DNA from: Nitrosospira sp. NpAV
GTDB lineage: Bacteria; Pseudomonadota; Gammaproteobacteria; Burkholderiales; Nitrosomonadaceae
NCBI RefSeq assembly: GCF_000832065.1
Contig: NZ_JXQM01000010.1
Coordinates: 107,729 to 171,728, forward strand
Length of the DNA stretch: 64,000 nucleotides
Direction of reading: 5' to 3'
A program made the translations under genes and the position numbers. Every line of letters starts with the position of its first letter. The stretch's first letter is position 1. Below are positions 56,817 through 64,000 of this stretch, in pieces. A model generated the notes under the pieces. The model was not told the DNA's origin and did not search any database. It saw nothing but the letters and a program-made list of their open reading frames with translations.

Positions 56817-57233
56817 ATTATTTATATCCCTCTTATCAATATCACCGAACTGCGGGCGGGTCAGATAGTTACCCGTTATAGCACCACTGAACTCACGTCG
56901 CAGAACTCGGGAAAAATCATTGGATACAGGGAATAAAGCAATTATCATGCCAGGAACGAGCATTCTTCATGAGTAGGAAAATGCAATAAAAATCTCGCGA
57001 AGATAACTTTTTTTGGTTCGGCAGATACGCGAGCGGAGTGGACGTATAGCCCAAATACTTGAATTAAAATATATATTAATTAGAACTTTGACTCGGTCGA
57101 CGTTATCTTCTTACCCATGTTTACAAATAATGGTTGTCGAAAAATATTACCGCGTTGATCCGATAGCGGCGGGTATGGTTACAACATCACAGGAAATAAG
57201 TCTTGCTGGCCAGATCGGTCTGAAATAGAGGCA
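56817..57233. other. 417-bp region between PEP-CTERM and DsbA-like genes
   Basis: The part near 57060-57090 is AT-rich and may carry the PEP-CTERM promoter. A 71-codon frame at 57013-57228 has no start signal. Nothing else was seen. Confidence 0.35.
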
Positions 57234-57857
57234 CTATCTCTTCAACCATTCGTCGAGCTTCGGACGCAATTCTTCAAACGGACAATAGCCGTTGGTAAGT
57301 ACACTATAGCTCGTTGCATCCTGCATAATCGTGGTAGGGAAACCGTGCACACCCCATTGACGCACTTTTTGAAAATGGTCAAGAGTTTGGTGCTTTGCAG
57401 TATCAGATTCGAATACCCGCGAAAAATAGCCTGCATTCAATCCCACATCTGCAGCTAATCGCGTCAGCACAACAGCAGTGGTTACATCCTGCTGTTCCAC
57501 ATAAAAGGCGGATTGTACCGCCTTGAAAAATGGAAAGACCGTATGGGAATCAATGATGGATGCCGCGACGACACCGCGGCTGGCGGGCTCGGTATTGTAG
57601 ATGAATCCTGTCGGCATTGCCCCCTCGAACTTGAATGGCTGACCCGTCCGACGTTGCACCGCGTGCCAATGCCGCAATATTTCCTCGCGTTGCGTGGAAG
57701 GCATCGGGTCTTTCGTACCCGGCCGCAACCCTCCCAGCAATAACTCCACTTTCAGAGGGGCTCCATACTCGCGACGTATCGCCTCGATCACAGGCGAGAA
57801 ACCCCAGCACCAGGAACACATGGGGTCAGCGATATACCAGAGCGTTTTTTCGTTCAT
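57234..57857 (-). CDS. DsbA-family thioredoxin-fold protein
   Basis: The 207-residue protein has no signal peptide, so it is cytoplasmic. The active-site motif is CSWC at residues 14-17 (DPMCSWCWGFSPV), and the cis-proline loop GFPTT is near 173. It resembles the FrnE/DsbA-like oxidoreductases and the GST-kappa branch. It would catalyse thiol-disulfide exchange; partners are unknown. It follows typA on the minus strand. Confidence 0.85.
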   Translation of the reverse strand: MNEKTLWYIADPMCSWCWGFSPVIEAIRREYGAPLKVELLLGGLRPGTKDPMPSTQREEILRHWHAVQRRTGQPFKFEGAMPTGFIYNTEPASRGVVAASIIDSHTVFPFFKAVQSAFYVEQQDVTTAVVLTRLAADVGLNAGYFSRVFESDTAKHQTLDHFQKVRQWGVHGFPTTIMQDATSYSVLTNGYCPFEELRPKLDEWLKR

Positions 57858-58009
57858 AGTGGGACGCTTTCTCCACCCGCCCAGCTCGACCGGCGGAAGA
57901 AACTATAGCCGCGCTATTGCCTTGCAAGCGGGAACCCGTGGATACCGAGGAGCGGATTCAGGTCTGACCCCCAATCCACTCCGCCCAGAAAGCCGTCTGC
58001 TTCGTGAAA

Positions 58010-59824
58010 TTATGCCGCAGCCCGCGAAGCTTTCTTGCGTTCGTGTTCCTGCAGAAAACGCTTGCGGACACGAATGGTTTTTGGCGTAATCTCCACCAAT
58101 TCATCGTCAGCGATGAATTCGATCGCGGATTCCAGCGTGAGTTGAATGGGCGGGGTCAGGGTCACGGCCTCGTCGGTTCCCGAGGCGCGTATATTGGTGA
58201 GCTGCTTTCCCTTGATGGGATTGACGACCAGATCATTATCGCGGCTATGGATGCCGATCACCATGCCTTCATACAAGCGATCGCCGGGGCTGACAAACAT
58301 GCGTCCGCGTTCCTGCAATTTCCATAGTGCGTAGGCGACAGCCTCGCCCTGTTCCGCCGAGATCAGTACGCCATTGCGGCGCGCGGCGATTTCCGGCCGC
58401 ATGGGCGCATATTCATCGAATACATGACTCATGAGGCCTGTGCCCCGTGTCATGGTCATGAAGTCGGATTGAAAACCGATCAGGCCGCGCGCAGGAATAC
58501 GGTAATCCAGCCGCACTCGCCCACGCTCATCCGAAACCATGTCCTGCAAATCGCCGCGGCGCGCGCCCAGCGCCTCCATAACCGCGCCTTGATGCGCCTC
58601 TTCGACATCGACCGTGAGCATTTCGAATGGCTCGCATTTGACGCCATCTATTTCGCGAATCACCACATGCGGACGGGACACCGCCAGCTCATAGCCTTCG
58701 CGCCGCATGCTTTCGAGCAAGATGGTAAGATGCAGTTCACCCCGCCCGGAAACCAGAAATGAATCGGTATCACTGGTATCCTCCAGCTTCATCGCAACGT
58801 TGGTAAGCAATTCCTTCTCGAGGCGCTCGCGCAATTGCCGGCTGGTAACGAATTTTCCTTCTTTTCCGGCAAAAGGTGATGTATTCACTTGAAAATTCAT
58901 TGTCAGCGTGGGCTCGTCTACCGTGGACATCGGCAATGCTTCGGGCTGATCAATATCAGCCAAAGTCGTACCGATACCCAGTTCCTCGACGCCATTGATC
59001 AAAACAATGTCGCCCGCCAGCGCCTCGTCCATCTGCACGCGTTCGATGCCACGGAAGCCCAACACCTGGTTGACCCTGGCTTTCTTCGGCGCACTACTTC
59101 CCGCCAGTACCATCACGTCCTGTCCAGGCTTGAGGCGGCCCCGGCCGATGCGGCCAATACCGATACGCCCGACAAAACTGGAATAATCCAGCGCACTGAT
59201 CTGCAGCTGCAGCGGTTCCTCCGGATTGCCGATGGGCGCCGGAACGTACCTGAGTATGGTGTCAAACAGCGGGCGCATATCGGTAGTGGCTTGTTTCAAA
59301 TCCATCATGGCGTAACCGTTGAGTGCCGAGGCATAGATCACCGGGAAATCCAGTTGCTCTTCATTAGCACCCAGTTTGTCGAACAAATCGAAGGTGTGAT
59401 TCACCACCCAATCCGGACGCGCACCGGGACGGTCGATCTTGTTGACCACTACAATGGGGCGCAATCCGAGCGCCAGTGCCTTTTTGGTGACGAAACGAGT
59501 TTGCGGCATGGGACCCTCGACCGCATCCACCAGCAGCAGTACCCCATCCACCATCGATAGCACGCGCTCCACCTCGCCGCCAAAATCGGCATGGCCGGGG
59601 GTGTCCACAATATTGATATGCACGCCTTCGTAGTCCACCGCACAGTTCTTGGCAAGTATGGTGATGCCGCGCTCGCGCTCAATATCGCTGGAATCCATCA
59701 CTCGCTCGGCAATGTGCTGGTGCGCGGCGAAAGAACCCGCCTGATGCAGCAGTTTATCCACCAATGTGGTCTTGCCGTGATCGACGTGGGCGATGATGGC
59801 GATATTGCGAATGGATCTTGGCAT
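58010..59824 (-). CDS. typA: Ribosome-dependent GTPase TypA/BipA
   Basis: The 604-residue GTPase has [15 protein letters not shown] (G1), RGITILAKN (G2), [12 protein letters not shown] (G3) and [10 protein letters not shown] (G4). The [18 protein letters not shown] stretch and the C-terminal domain with [12 protein letters not shown] are BipA-specific. It associates with ribosomes under stress and cold. AAGGA precedes the start. Confidence 0.97.
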   Translation of the reverse strand: MPRSIRNIAIIAHVDHGKTTLVDKLLHQAGSFAAHQHIAERVMDSSDIERERGITILAKNCAVDYEGVHINIVDTPGHADFGGEVERVLSMVDGVLLLVDAVEGPMPQTRFVTKKALALGLRPIVVVNKIDRPGARPDWVVNHTFDLFDKLGANEEQLDFPVIYASALNGYAMMDLKQATTDMRPLFDTILRYVPAPIGNPEEPLQLQISALDYSSFVGRIGIGRIGRGRLKPGQDVMVLAGSSAPKKARVNQVLGFRGIERVQMDEALAGDIVLINGVEELGIGTTLADIDQPEALPMSTVDEPTLTMNFQVNTSPFAGKEGKFVTSRQLRERLEKELLTNVAMKLEDTSDTDSFLVSGRGELHLTILLESMRREGYELAVSRPHVVIREIDGVKCEPFEMLTVDVEEAHQGAVMEALGARRGDLQDMVSDERGRVRLDYRIPARGLIGFQSDFMTMTRGTGLMSHVFDEYAPMRPEIAARRNGVLISAEQGEAVAYALWKLQERGRMFVSPGDRLYEGMVIGIHSRDNDLVVNPIKGKQLTNIRASGTDEAVTLTPPIQLTLESAIEFIADDELVEITPKTIRVRKRFLQEHERKKASRAAA

Positions 59825-60155
59825 GCGGAAATCCTTGGTCGGAAAGGCAAAAGGGCAGGATTATATCAGGTAGCCGGGAAGTTTGTCCGTATCATGTACG
59901 AACGCATGGATGCCCGGTTAGTTCAAAAAAAATGGGGGGTCGATATATGAATCAATCGGTTCATCCAGACTCCTTCCGACATGCGGATAGCGGCAGGATA
60001 ACCTTTATACTCGTCTACTGTTTCAATCGGATTACCGGATACAAACAAAAACCCCGGGTAATCCGGGATTTTTGTCGCAAAAAGCGGGAATTGGGCCAAA
60101 AATCCGTACTCCCGTCCGCCTTTGCAGTTGATTTTTCTTCTGGTTCAACCTTCTC
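59825..60155. other. 331-bp region between typA and the ComEA-like gene
   Basis: It contains the terminator of the ComEA-like gene (60047-60074) and should contain the typA promoter. No gene was seen. Confidence 0.4.
60047..60074 (-). terminator. Intrinsic terminator of the ComEA-like gene
   Basis: On the minus strand AATCCCGG, an ATTAC loop and CCGGGGTT form an 8-bp stem (one T-G pair), followed by TTTGTTTG. It lies about 80 bases after the stop. Confidence 0.75.
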
Positions 60156-60455
60156 TTATTTGCTTGCAGGCCTGGCTTCGTTTCTGAGCACAGTGGGGCC
60201 GGTAAGCGTAATATCCTTGCGGAGCTGTTGCATATCCACGGTATGGCTGTTAACGCCTTCAACCTTTTGGAGATCATCCGTCGACTTGAATGCGCCCGCC
60301 TTTGAACGGTAGTCGATGATCGCCTTAGCTTTGGTGGCGGTGATGCCTTTGAGAGTCTGAAGCTCGGCTTGAGTAGCGGTATTGATGTTGACGGCTGCGC
60401 AAACGGTACCGGTAAACGTCAGCAATGTGACAATGGCAATAAGCGGTTTTTTCAT
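60156..60455 (-). CDS. ComEA-like helix-hairpin-helix DNA-binding protein
   Basis: The 99-residue protein has a signal peptide (about 1-20, cleaved after VCA). VNINTATQAELQTLKGITATKA and YRSKAGAFKSTDDLQKVEGV are the two helix-hairpin-helix motifs of ComEA-type proteins. In competent bacteria ComEA binds incoming DNA in the periplasm; a lone gene does not prove competence. GAGGAG precedes the ATG. Confidence 0.9.
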   Translation of the reverse strand: MKKPLIAIVTLLTFTGTVCAAVNINTATQAELQTLKGITATKAKAIIDYRSKAGAFKSTDDLQKVEGVNSHTVDMQQLRKDITLTGPTVLRNEARPASK

Positions 60456-60707
60456 GGGTTCTCCTCATGTTAGAAATAAACGGCATGTAACGGAAACTCT
60501 TGTCGAATCATAAACATACCTGACGGCTCAATCTTCATCCAAGACCGGTGCCGAAGAGCATTGGAGCAAGACCCGCATGGCTCACCTTCGCGCCAGCATC
60601 GTTCCTGGCTTACGCTCCGACGAAGGAATGCGGCTTGCATAGCGTGGCTTTTCGGCAGGTTGCCAGGTTCTGTCTTCATTTTTGTCCGCGTTCCAGAATC
60701 GATAGCT

Positions 60708-61595
60708 TTAGAAGCCGACTCCAAGGTAACCACCGGCAGTCACGCCATCGATTTTGATGCCGTCATTTCTGCCACTGGTCAGGTGATAACGGGCATCAAC
60801 GCCCACAAACAAATCTTTCCAGATTCTGTAATCGGCGCCGGCACCAAACATGACCCCGGGGACCAATACCGTAATGGACTCGGATGGAGGGCTGATCACA
60901 TGAATACCCAGGCCTGCGGGGATAATCCAGGGTCTGAATCTGGAGCCCTCCAGAAATTTGATTTTCGGCGCGGCCGTCAGCGTAAACTGACTGACATTTA
61001 CGCCAGCTCCTGAAACGGGCAGCGCGTTGCCTCGTACCTTGGAACCATATTCCTTGTATTCGAACATCACCTCAGACATGACACTCGTTTTGGGCATCAA
61101 ACCCCAGGCATCGTTTGTCAGGTTAAAGTCAAAACCCGCTCCGATATACCATGCATCTCTATCCGCCTGCCCTCCGGCACCGCCAAGACCGCCACTTTGT
61201 ATGGATACGCCGTTACGGAGCTCATTGCTGTGTGCAAAACCACCGCGAAAAAACAGCATATGCGATTTGCTGTCTGGCCGTTTTCCTACCGATGCGGCCA
61301 CCTCTTCGATTTTCGTAACGTTCTGCGCTTCCAGAACTTGCCGTTTCTCCATCGAAACCGACCTTTCTTCCATTTCCATAAGCTTCTGCGTATCCCGGGC
61401 GGACTCGGATTTCAGCTGGTTCAGTTCACTCCGGATAGCTTGCATACTGGCTTCCAGTTGCTTGAGTGAACGTTCCAGGGCCTCGGTTCTTGCATCCTGA
61501 GCCGAAGCCTGCGGAACAGCCATTACCATGACAATGGCAAGCGAAGCGGCCGCAACATTGACGATCAGCCGCGTCTTGTCAAAGAAATGTTTCAT
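60708..61595 (-). CDS. Outer-membrane beta-barrel protein with N-terminal coiled coil
   Basis: The ATG at 61595 follows GGAGAA and gives 295 residues. There is a signal peptide (about 1-32, cleaved near ASAQ), a coiled coil (about 35-95, rich in Leu, Glu and Gln) and a C-terminal part with alternating hydrophobic residues that ends in the aromatic LGVGF, typical of outer-membrane barrels. Segments such as YIGAGFDFNLTND and LFVGVDARYHL suggest strands. The function is unknown; it may anchor or sense the envelope. Confidence 0.8.
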   Translation of the reverse strand: MKHFFDKTRLIVNVAAASLAIVMVMAVPQASAQDARTEALERSLKQLEASMQAIRSELNQLKSESARDTQKLMEMEERSVSMEKRQVLEAQNVTKIEEVAASVGKRPDSKSHMLFFRGGFAHSNELRNGVSIQSGGLGGAGGQADRDAWYIGAGFDFNLTNDAWGLMPKTSVMSEVMFEYKEYGSKVRGNALPVSGAGVNVSQFTLTAAPKIKFLEGSRFRPWIIPAGLGIHVISPPSESITVLVPGVMFGAGADYRIWKDLFVGVDARYHLTSGRNDGIKIDGVTAGGYLGVGF

Positions 61596-62403
61596 CCAAT
61601 TTTTCTCCATGGTTATATCGAATTCTTTCGGTCACTGATTCAGCCGTAGCGGCGGCGGAAAACTCCAGACAAGACGGCAAATTGCAGGTTTTTTCATGAT
61701 GTGCCGGACATTCGGGTGCCACCAGAACCAATCCTCGCCAATCTCGATGAGATGGGCCGCTGCCAGCGGTGGCGAACGAAAACCCGGATGGGAAAATCAT
61801 GGGCTCTGGTTTATTCAAATTGCATTACGACGAAAAATTACGGATTTAAGAATTAAAGATAATCGGATTCATATATCCGATAGCTAATGATATGGCGCCC
61901 CAGGAAATAAAAACCTGACGGACGTCATCTTCTATTTGGTCTTTTGGGGGGAAAGGTTTACCGGTCAACATTGCCTTTTAACGAGGGAGACAGAGCTTGA
62001 CCGGTTCAGGGCTAAGGAGCCCTTAAGGTTTCCACATTGCCGATTGCGGCGCTATCCTGTGGAAAGTGGACTGGGGGTGCAGGAACCACGGAAGATAAGG
62101 AGGGATGGCGGGAATATACGGGGTTGATTTCCCTTGCTACAGTGCAACGGAAACTTACAAGGCGGCCCACCCGCAAAACATGGTGGGCAAAGCTGCGACA
62201 CGGAAATGCCTGCTCAGGATTCCCCTGGACAAATCCAGACAGCCCGTGCGCTTTCTTCGCTTATTTGGCTTACTTGGCTCTAACCCGAGTGGGAACTCTA
62301 GCTGCCGGGCGCATATCGCAGAGAGGGGAAACCAACGAGTATCGTCACAGAATGAAAGAAATCCCCTGGAAGGCAGGAATAGGTTCTTGTGAAAATTTGT
62401 GGA
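61596..62403. other. Empty 808-bp stretch between the outer-membrane protein and FNR genes
   Basis: Several short frames on the plus strand (60-128 codons) look random and lack ribosome-binding sites. A small GGGCT/AGCCC hairpin lies near 62008-62022 without a T-run. Upstream of the outer-membrane gene there should be a promoter, but none was recognised. This is the largest stretch without a supported feature in the second half of the window. Confidence 0.4.
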
Positions 62404-63192
62404 TCAGGCTTGAAGAGGCGTGATAACCGCGCTCTGCGAGCTTGGCGTTAACCGGCTGGCGATCTGCCGCAAGCGCTTCAGGTCATTGAGCCGGATATGC
62501 CTGCATTCGCAACTGATGAGTCCCTCATCCTGAAACCGGGTAAATACCCGGCACACCGTCTCCTCCGCGATTCCCAGGTAATCGCCAATATCACTGCGGG
62601 ACATGCTCAGGTTAAATTCGATAGCTGAACAATGGCGCTGCGCGAATTGCTGCGACAGGTTGAGTAAGAAAGCGGCAAGACGCTCATCGGCATTGTGTTT
62701 GCCAAGCAGCAGCAGCAATTCCTGGCCGTGGCGGATTTCCGCGCTCATGATCTTGAAGATTTCGTACTGGATGGCAGGGTCTTCCCTGGCCAATTCCTCG
62801 AAACGATCGACTGAAACTTCGCAGACGGAAGTGACCCCTGTTGCCCGGGCCTCGCAGTTATGTTGCCGATTCCCGATGGCGTTCAGGCCCAGCAATTCTC
62901 CCGCTACATGAAAACCCATCACCTGAACTTGCCCATCTTCATTACTGATGCAGGTTTTAACCGATCCCCCGCGAATGACGTAGATATACTCGAGGGATTG
63001 TCCCATGTGATACAGGACTTCACCACGTTTAAACACCTGCTTCTTTTTGACCACACGCTCGAGTAACGATGAATCACCGGTCTTCAGCCACAAGGACATG
63101 CATAACTGGTAAGCACCGCAATTTCTGCAATCGATCGGCACGCCTGCCGGTTCTGTGGTGACGGGTAGCATTTTTAGCGCACGCTCTGGCAT
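62404..63192 (-). CDS. fnr: FNR-type oxygen-sensing regulator
   Basis: I prefer ATG 63192 (262 residues) to a TTG at 63210. The four iron-sulfur ligands of FNR are all present: C22, C25 and C31 (DCRNCGAYQLC) and C124 (SVCEVSV). The cAMP-receptor-like sensor domain (about 40-150), a dimer helix (GQELLLLLGKHNADERLA) and a winged helix (SRSDIGDYLGIAEETVCR) follow. The usual recognition motif ExxSR reads E211-T-V-C214-R215, so the serine is a cysteine. It should sense oxygen and control anaerobic and nitrogen-oxide genes. It lies 36 bases after the Rrf2 gene. Confidence 0.94.
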   Translation of the reverse strand: MPERALKMLPVTTEPAGVPIDCRNCGAYQLCMSLWLKTGDSSLLERVVKKKQVFKRGEVLYHMGQSLEYIYVIRGGSVKTCISNEDGQVQVMGFHVAGELLGLNAIGNRQHNCEARATGVTSVCEVSVDRFEELAREDPAIQYEIFKIMSAEIRHGQELLLLLGKHNADERLAAFLLNLSQQFAQRHCSAIEFNLSMSRSDIGDYLGIAEETVCRVFTRFQDEGLISCECRHIRLNDLKRLRQIASRLTPSSQSAVITPLQA

Positions 63193-63228
63193 ATGAGGAC
63201 CTATTGGCAATAAATTAGGAATCTCAAT

Positions 63229-63699
63229 CTATGTGGGGAGCTTCAGGTCTCCCAGAACCGCCCCGGGGAAATCCGTCAATTGGTACTCACCGCTCGCCAC
63301 CATCGCGGCAAGCATTTCCAGCGTCTGGTTTTGCAACAGCTTCACGATTTCCTGCTTGATCGGCCACCATTTGGTATGCATTGGGCAGGCGGTCTTGTCG
63401 CTGCAAACCTTGAGTCCCAGCACGCAGCCTTCCGTGAACTCCGGCCCCTCGGTAAGTCTGACGATTTGCATCAGATTGATTTTATCGCTATTTTCCCGCA
63501 GGCAGAAGCCGCCTTGCTTGCCACGAAAAGAATACAACAGATTACCCTTGCACAATTCCTGCAGAATCTTGGCAAGATAGGTGGAGGGCGAATTGAGGTG
63601 GTCGGCAATGGTACGATTCAATACCGCTACACCGGGGGGTTGCGTGGCCATGTAAATAAGTGCCTGAATAGCATATTGAGTTGTACGGGACAGGATCAT
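63229..63699 (-). CDS. Rrf2-family regulator (NsrR/IscR-like)
   Basis: I take ATG 63699 over a TTG at 63717. The 156-residue protein has a winged helix (MILSRTTQYAIQALIYMA; LNSPSTYLAKILQEL; LYSFRGKQGGF) and three conserved cysteines C92, C99 and C105 (C-x6-C-x5-C), which in this family bind an iron-sulfur cluster. NsrR senses nitric oxide and IscR senses cluster status; the sequence alone does not tell which. It is encoded between cox and fnr on the minus strand, so the three may form one transcript concerned with respiration. Confidence 0.9.
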   Translation of the reverse strand: MILSRTTQYAIQALIYMATQPPGVAVLNRTIADHLNSPSTYLAKILQELCKGNLLYSFRGKQGGFCLRENSDKINLMQIVRLTEGPEFTEGCVLGLKVCSDKTACPMHTKWWPIKQEIVKLLQNQTLEMLAAMVASGEYQLTDFPGAVLGDLKLPT

Positions 63700-63765
63700 T
63701 GCGGAAATATCGCGCAAGCGCTGTAATTATTAGAACAAATTCCGGACATGAAATTCCATCATTCC

Positions 63766-64000
63766 TCACACGAGCCAATAAACAAAGATAAACAGTCCCA
63801 GCCAGACCACGTCCACAAAGTGCCAGTACCAGGCGACCCCTTCAAAGCCAAAGTGATTCTCGGGCGTGAAGTGGCCCGCCATGACCCGAAACCATATCAC
63901 CAGCAGCATGATGGAGCCCAGTGTCACATGGAAGCCGTGAAAACCGGTCAGCATGAAAAACGACGCACCATAGGCGCCCGTCGTCAGCTTGAGGTTGAGG
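63766..64000 (-). CDS. Cytochrome c oxidase subunit III, C-terminal part, cut by right edge
   Basis: About 77 residues of the C-terminus are visible and the frame stays open to the right edge (upstream residues include GAYGASFFMLTGFHG). Two membrane helices and the motifs LTGFHGFHVTLG and WYWHFVDVVWLGLF are characteristic of heme-copper oxidase subunit III. It would be the last gene of a cox operon in the inner membrane. The N-terminus lies outside. Confidence 0.95.
   Translation of the reverse strand, partial: LNLKLTTGAYGASFFMLTGFHGFHVTLGSIMLLVIWFRVMAGHFTPENHFGFEGVAWYWHFVDVVWLGLFIFVYWLV

Noticed and set aside
62037..62423. 128-codon plus-strand frame before the FNR gene
   Set aside because: It runs into the end of the FNR gene on the other strand and has no start signal or coding character.

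Overview
The window reads as a chromosomal segment of a Betaproteobacterium. The block rpoE-rseA-rseB-degP-glutaredoxin-lepA-lepB-rnc-era-recO-pdxJ-acpS-nagZ, the CysB-type regulator, the PEP-CTERM proteins and the cox/Rrf2/FNR cluster suit the Nitrosomonadales, most likely a Nitrosospira-like ammonia oxidiser. That assignment is inference; no marker such as rRNA or amo lies in the window. I found no tRNA, rRNA, CRISPR array, insertion sequence or prophage. Coding density is high. Both edges cut genes: ygfZ on the left and cytochrome c oxidase subunit III on the right.

1-13 kb: ygfZ (partial) and a divergent ygfX-like gene, then a sulfate-binding protein gene. Next is a minus-strand signalling operon: a 2026-residue soluble hybrid histidine kinase with about 23 HAMP units, a small unknown protein, CheR, CheB without a receiver domain, and a REC-PAS-GGDEF-EAL protein. 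The last three overlap by ATGA.

13-18 kb: the most striking locus. A family 2A encapsulin shell gene overlaps a cysteine desulfurase that carries a disordered extension of about 220 residues, the type known to target this enzyme into such shells as a sulfur-storage compartment. A CysB-type regulator with all known sulfate-contact residues follows, behind an 11-bp inverted repeat. A non-coding region with hairpins and a strong terminator precedes the shell gene. The sulfate-binding protein (1.6 kb) and a YeeE/YedE sulfur-permease pair (39-40 kb) are further sulfur genes.

18-29 kb: accessory and housekeeping genes, namely an SDR reductase, OmpA and DUF4398 lipoproteins, an ABC exporter, a zinc-dependent phospholipase C-like protein with a lipoprotein, MarC, a GFA-family protein, a nucleoside hydrolase, a ParB-like-fold protein and nadB.

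29-44.5 kb: the sigma-E envelope-stress operon, the lepA-to-nagZ core block, the YeeE/YedE pair, a tandem UspA protein and a small heat-shock protein. lepA has a leader inverted repeat reaching its start codon, and era has a coupled 24-codon upstream ORF.

44.5-64 kb: a glycosyltransferase overlapping an NDP-hexose 2,3-dehydratase; DUF4139 and a three-part glycosyltransferase fusion; an exosortase-associated TIGR04073 protein; a kinase-like phosphotransferase; two PEP-CTERM proteins; a DsbA-family protein; typA; a ComEA-like protein; an outer-membrane protein; and an FNR regulator (with ETVCR instead of ETxSR in its recognition helix) next to an Rrf2 regulator and cox genes.
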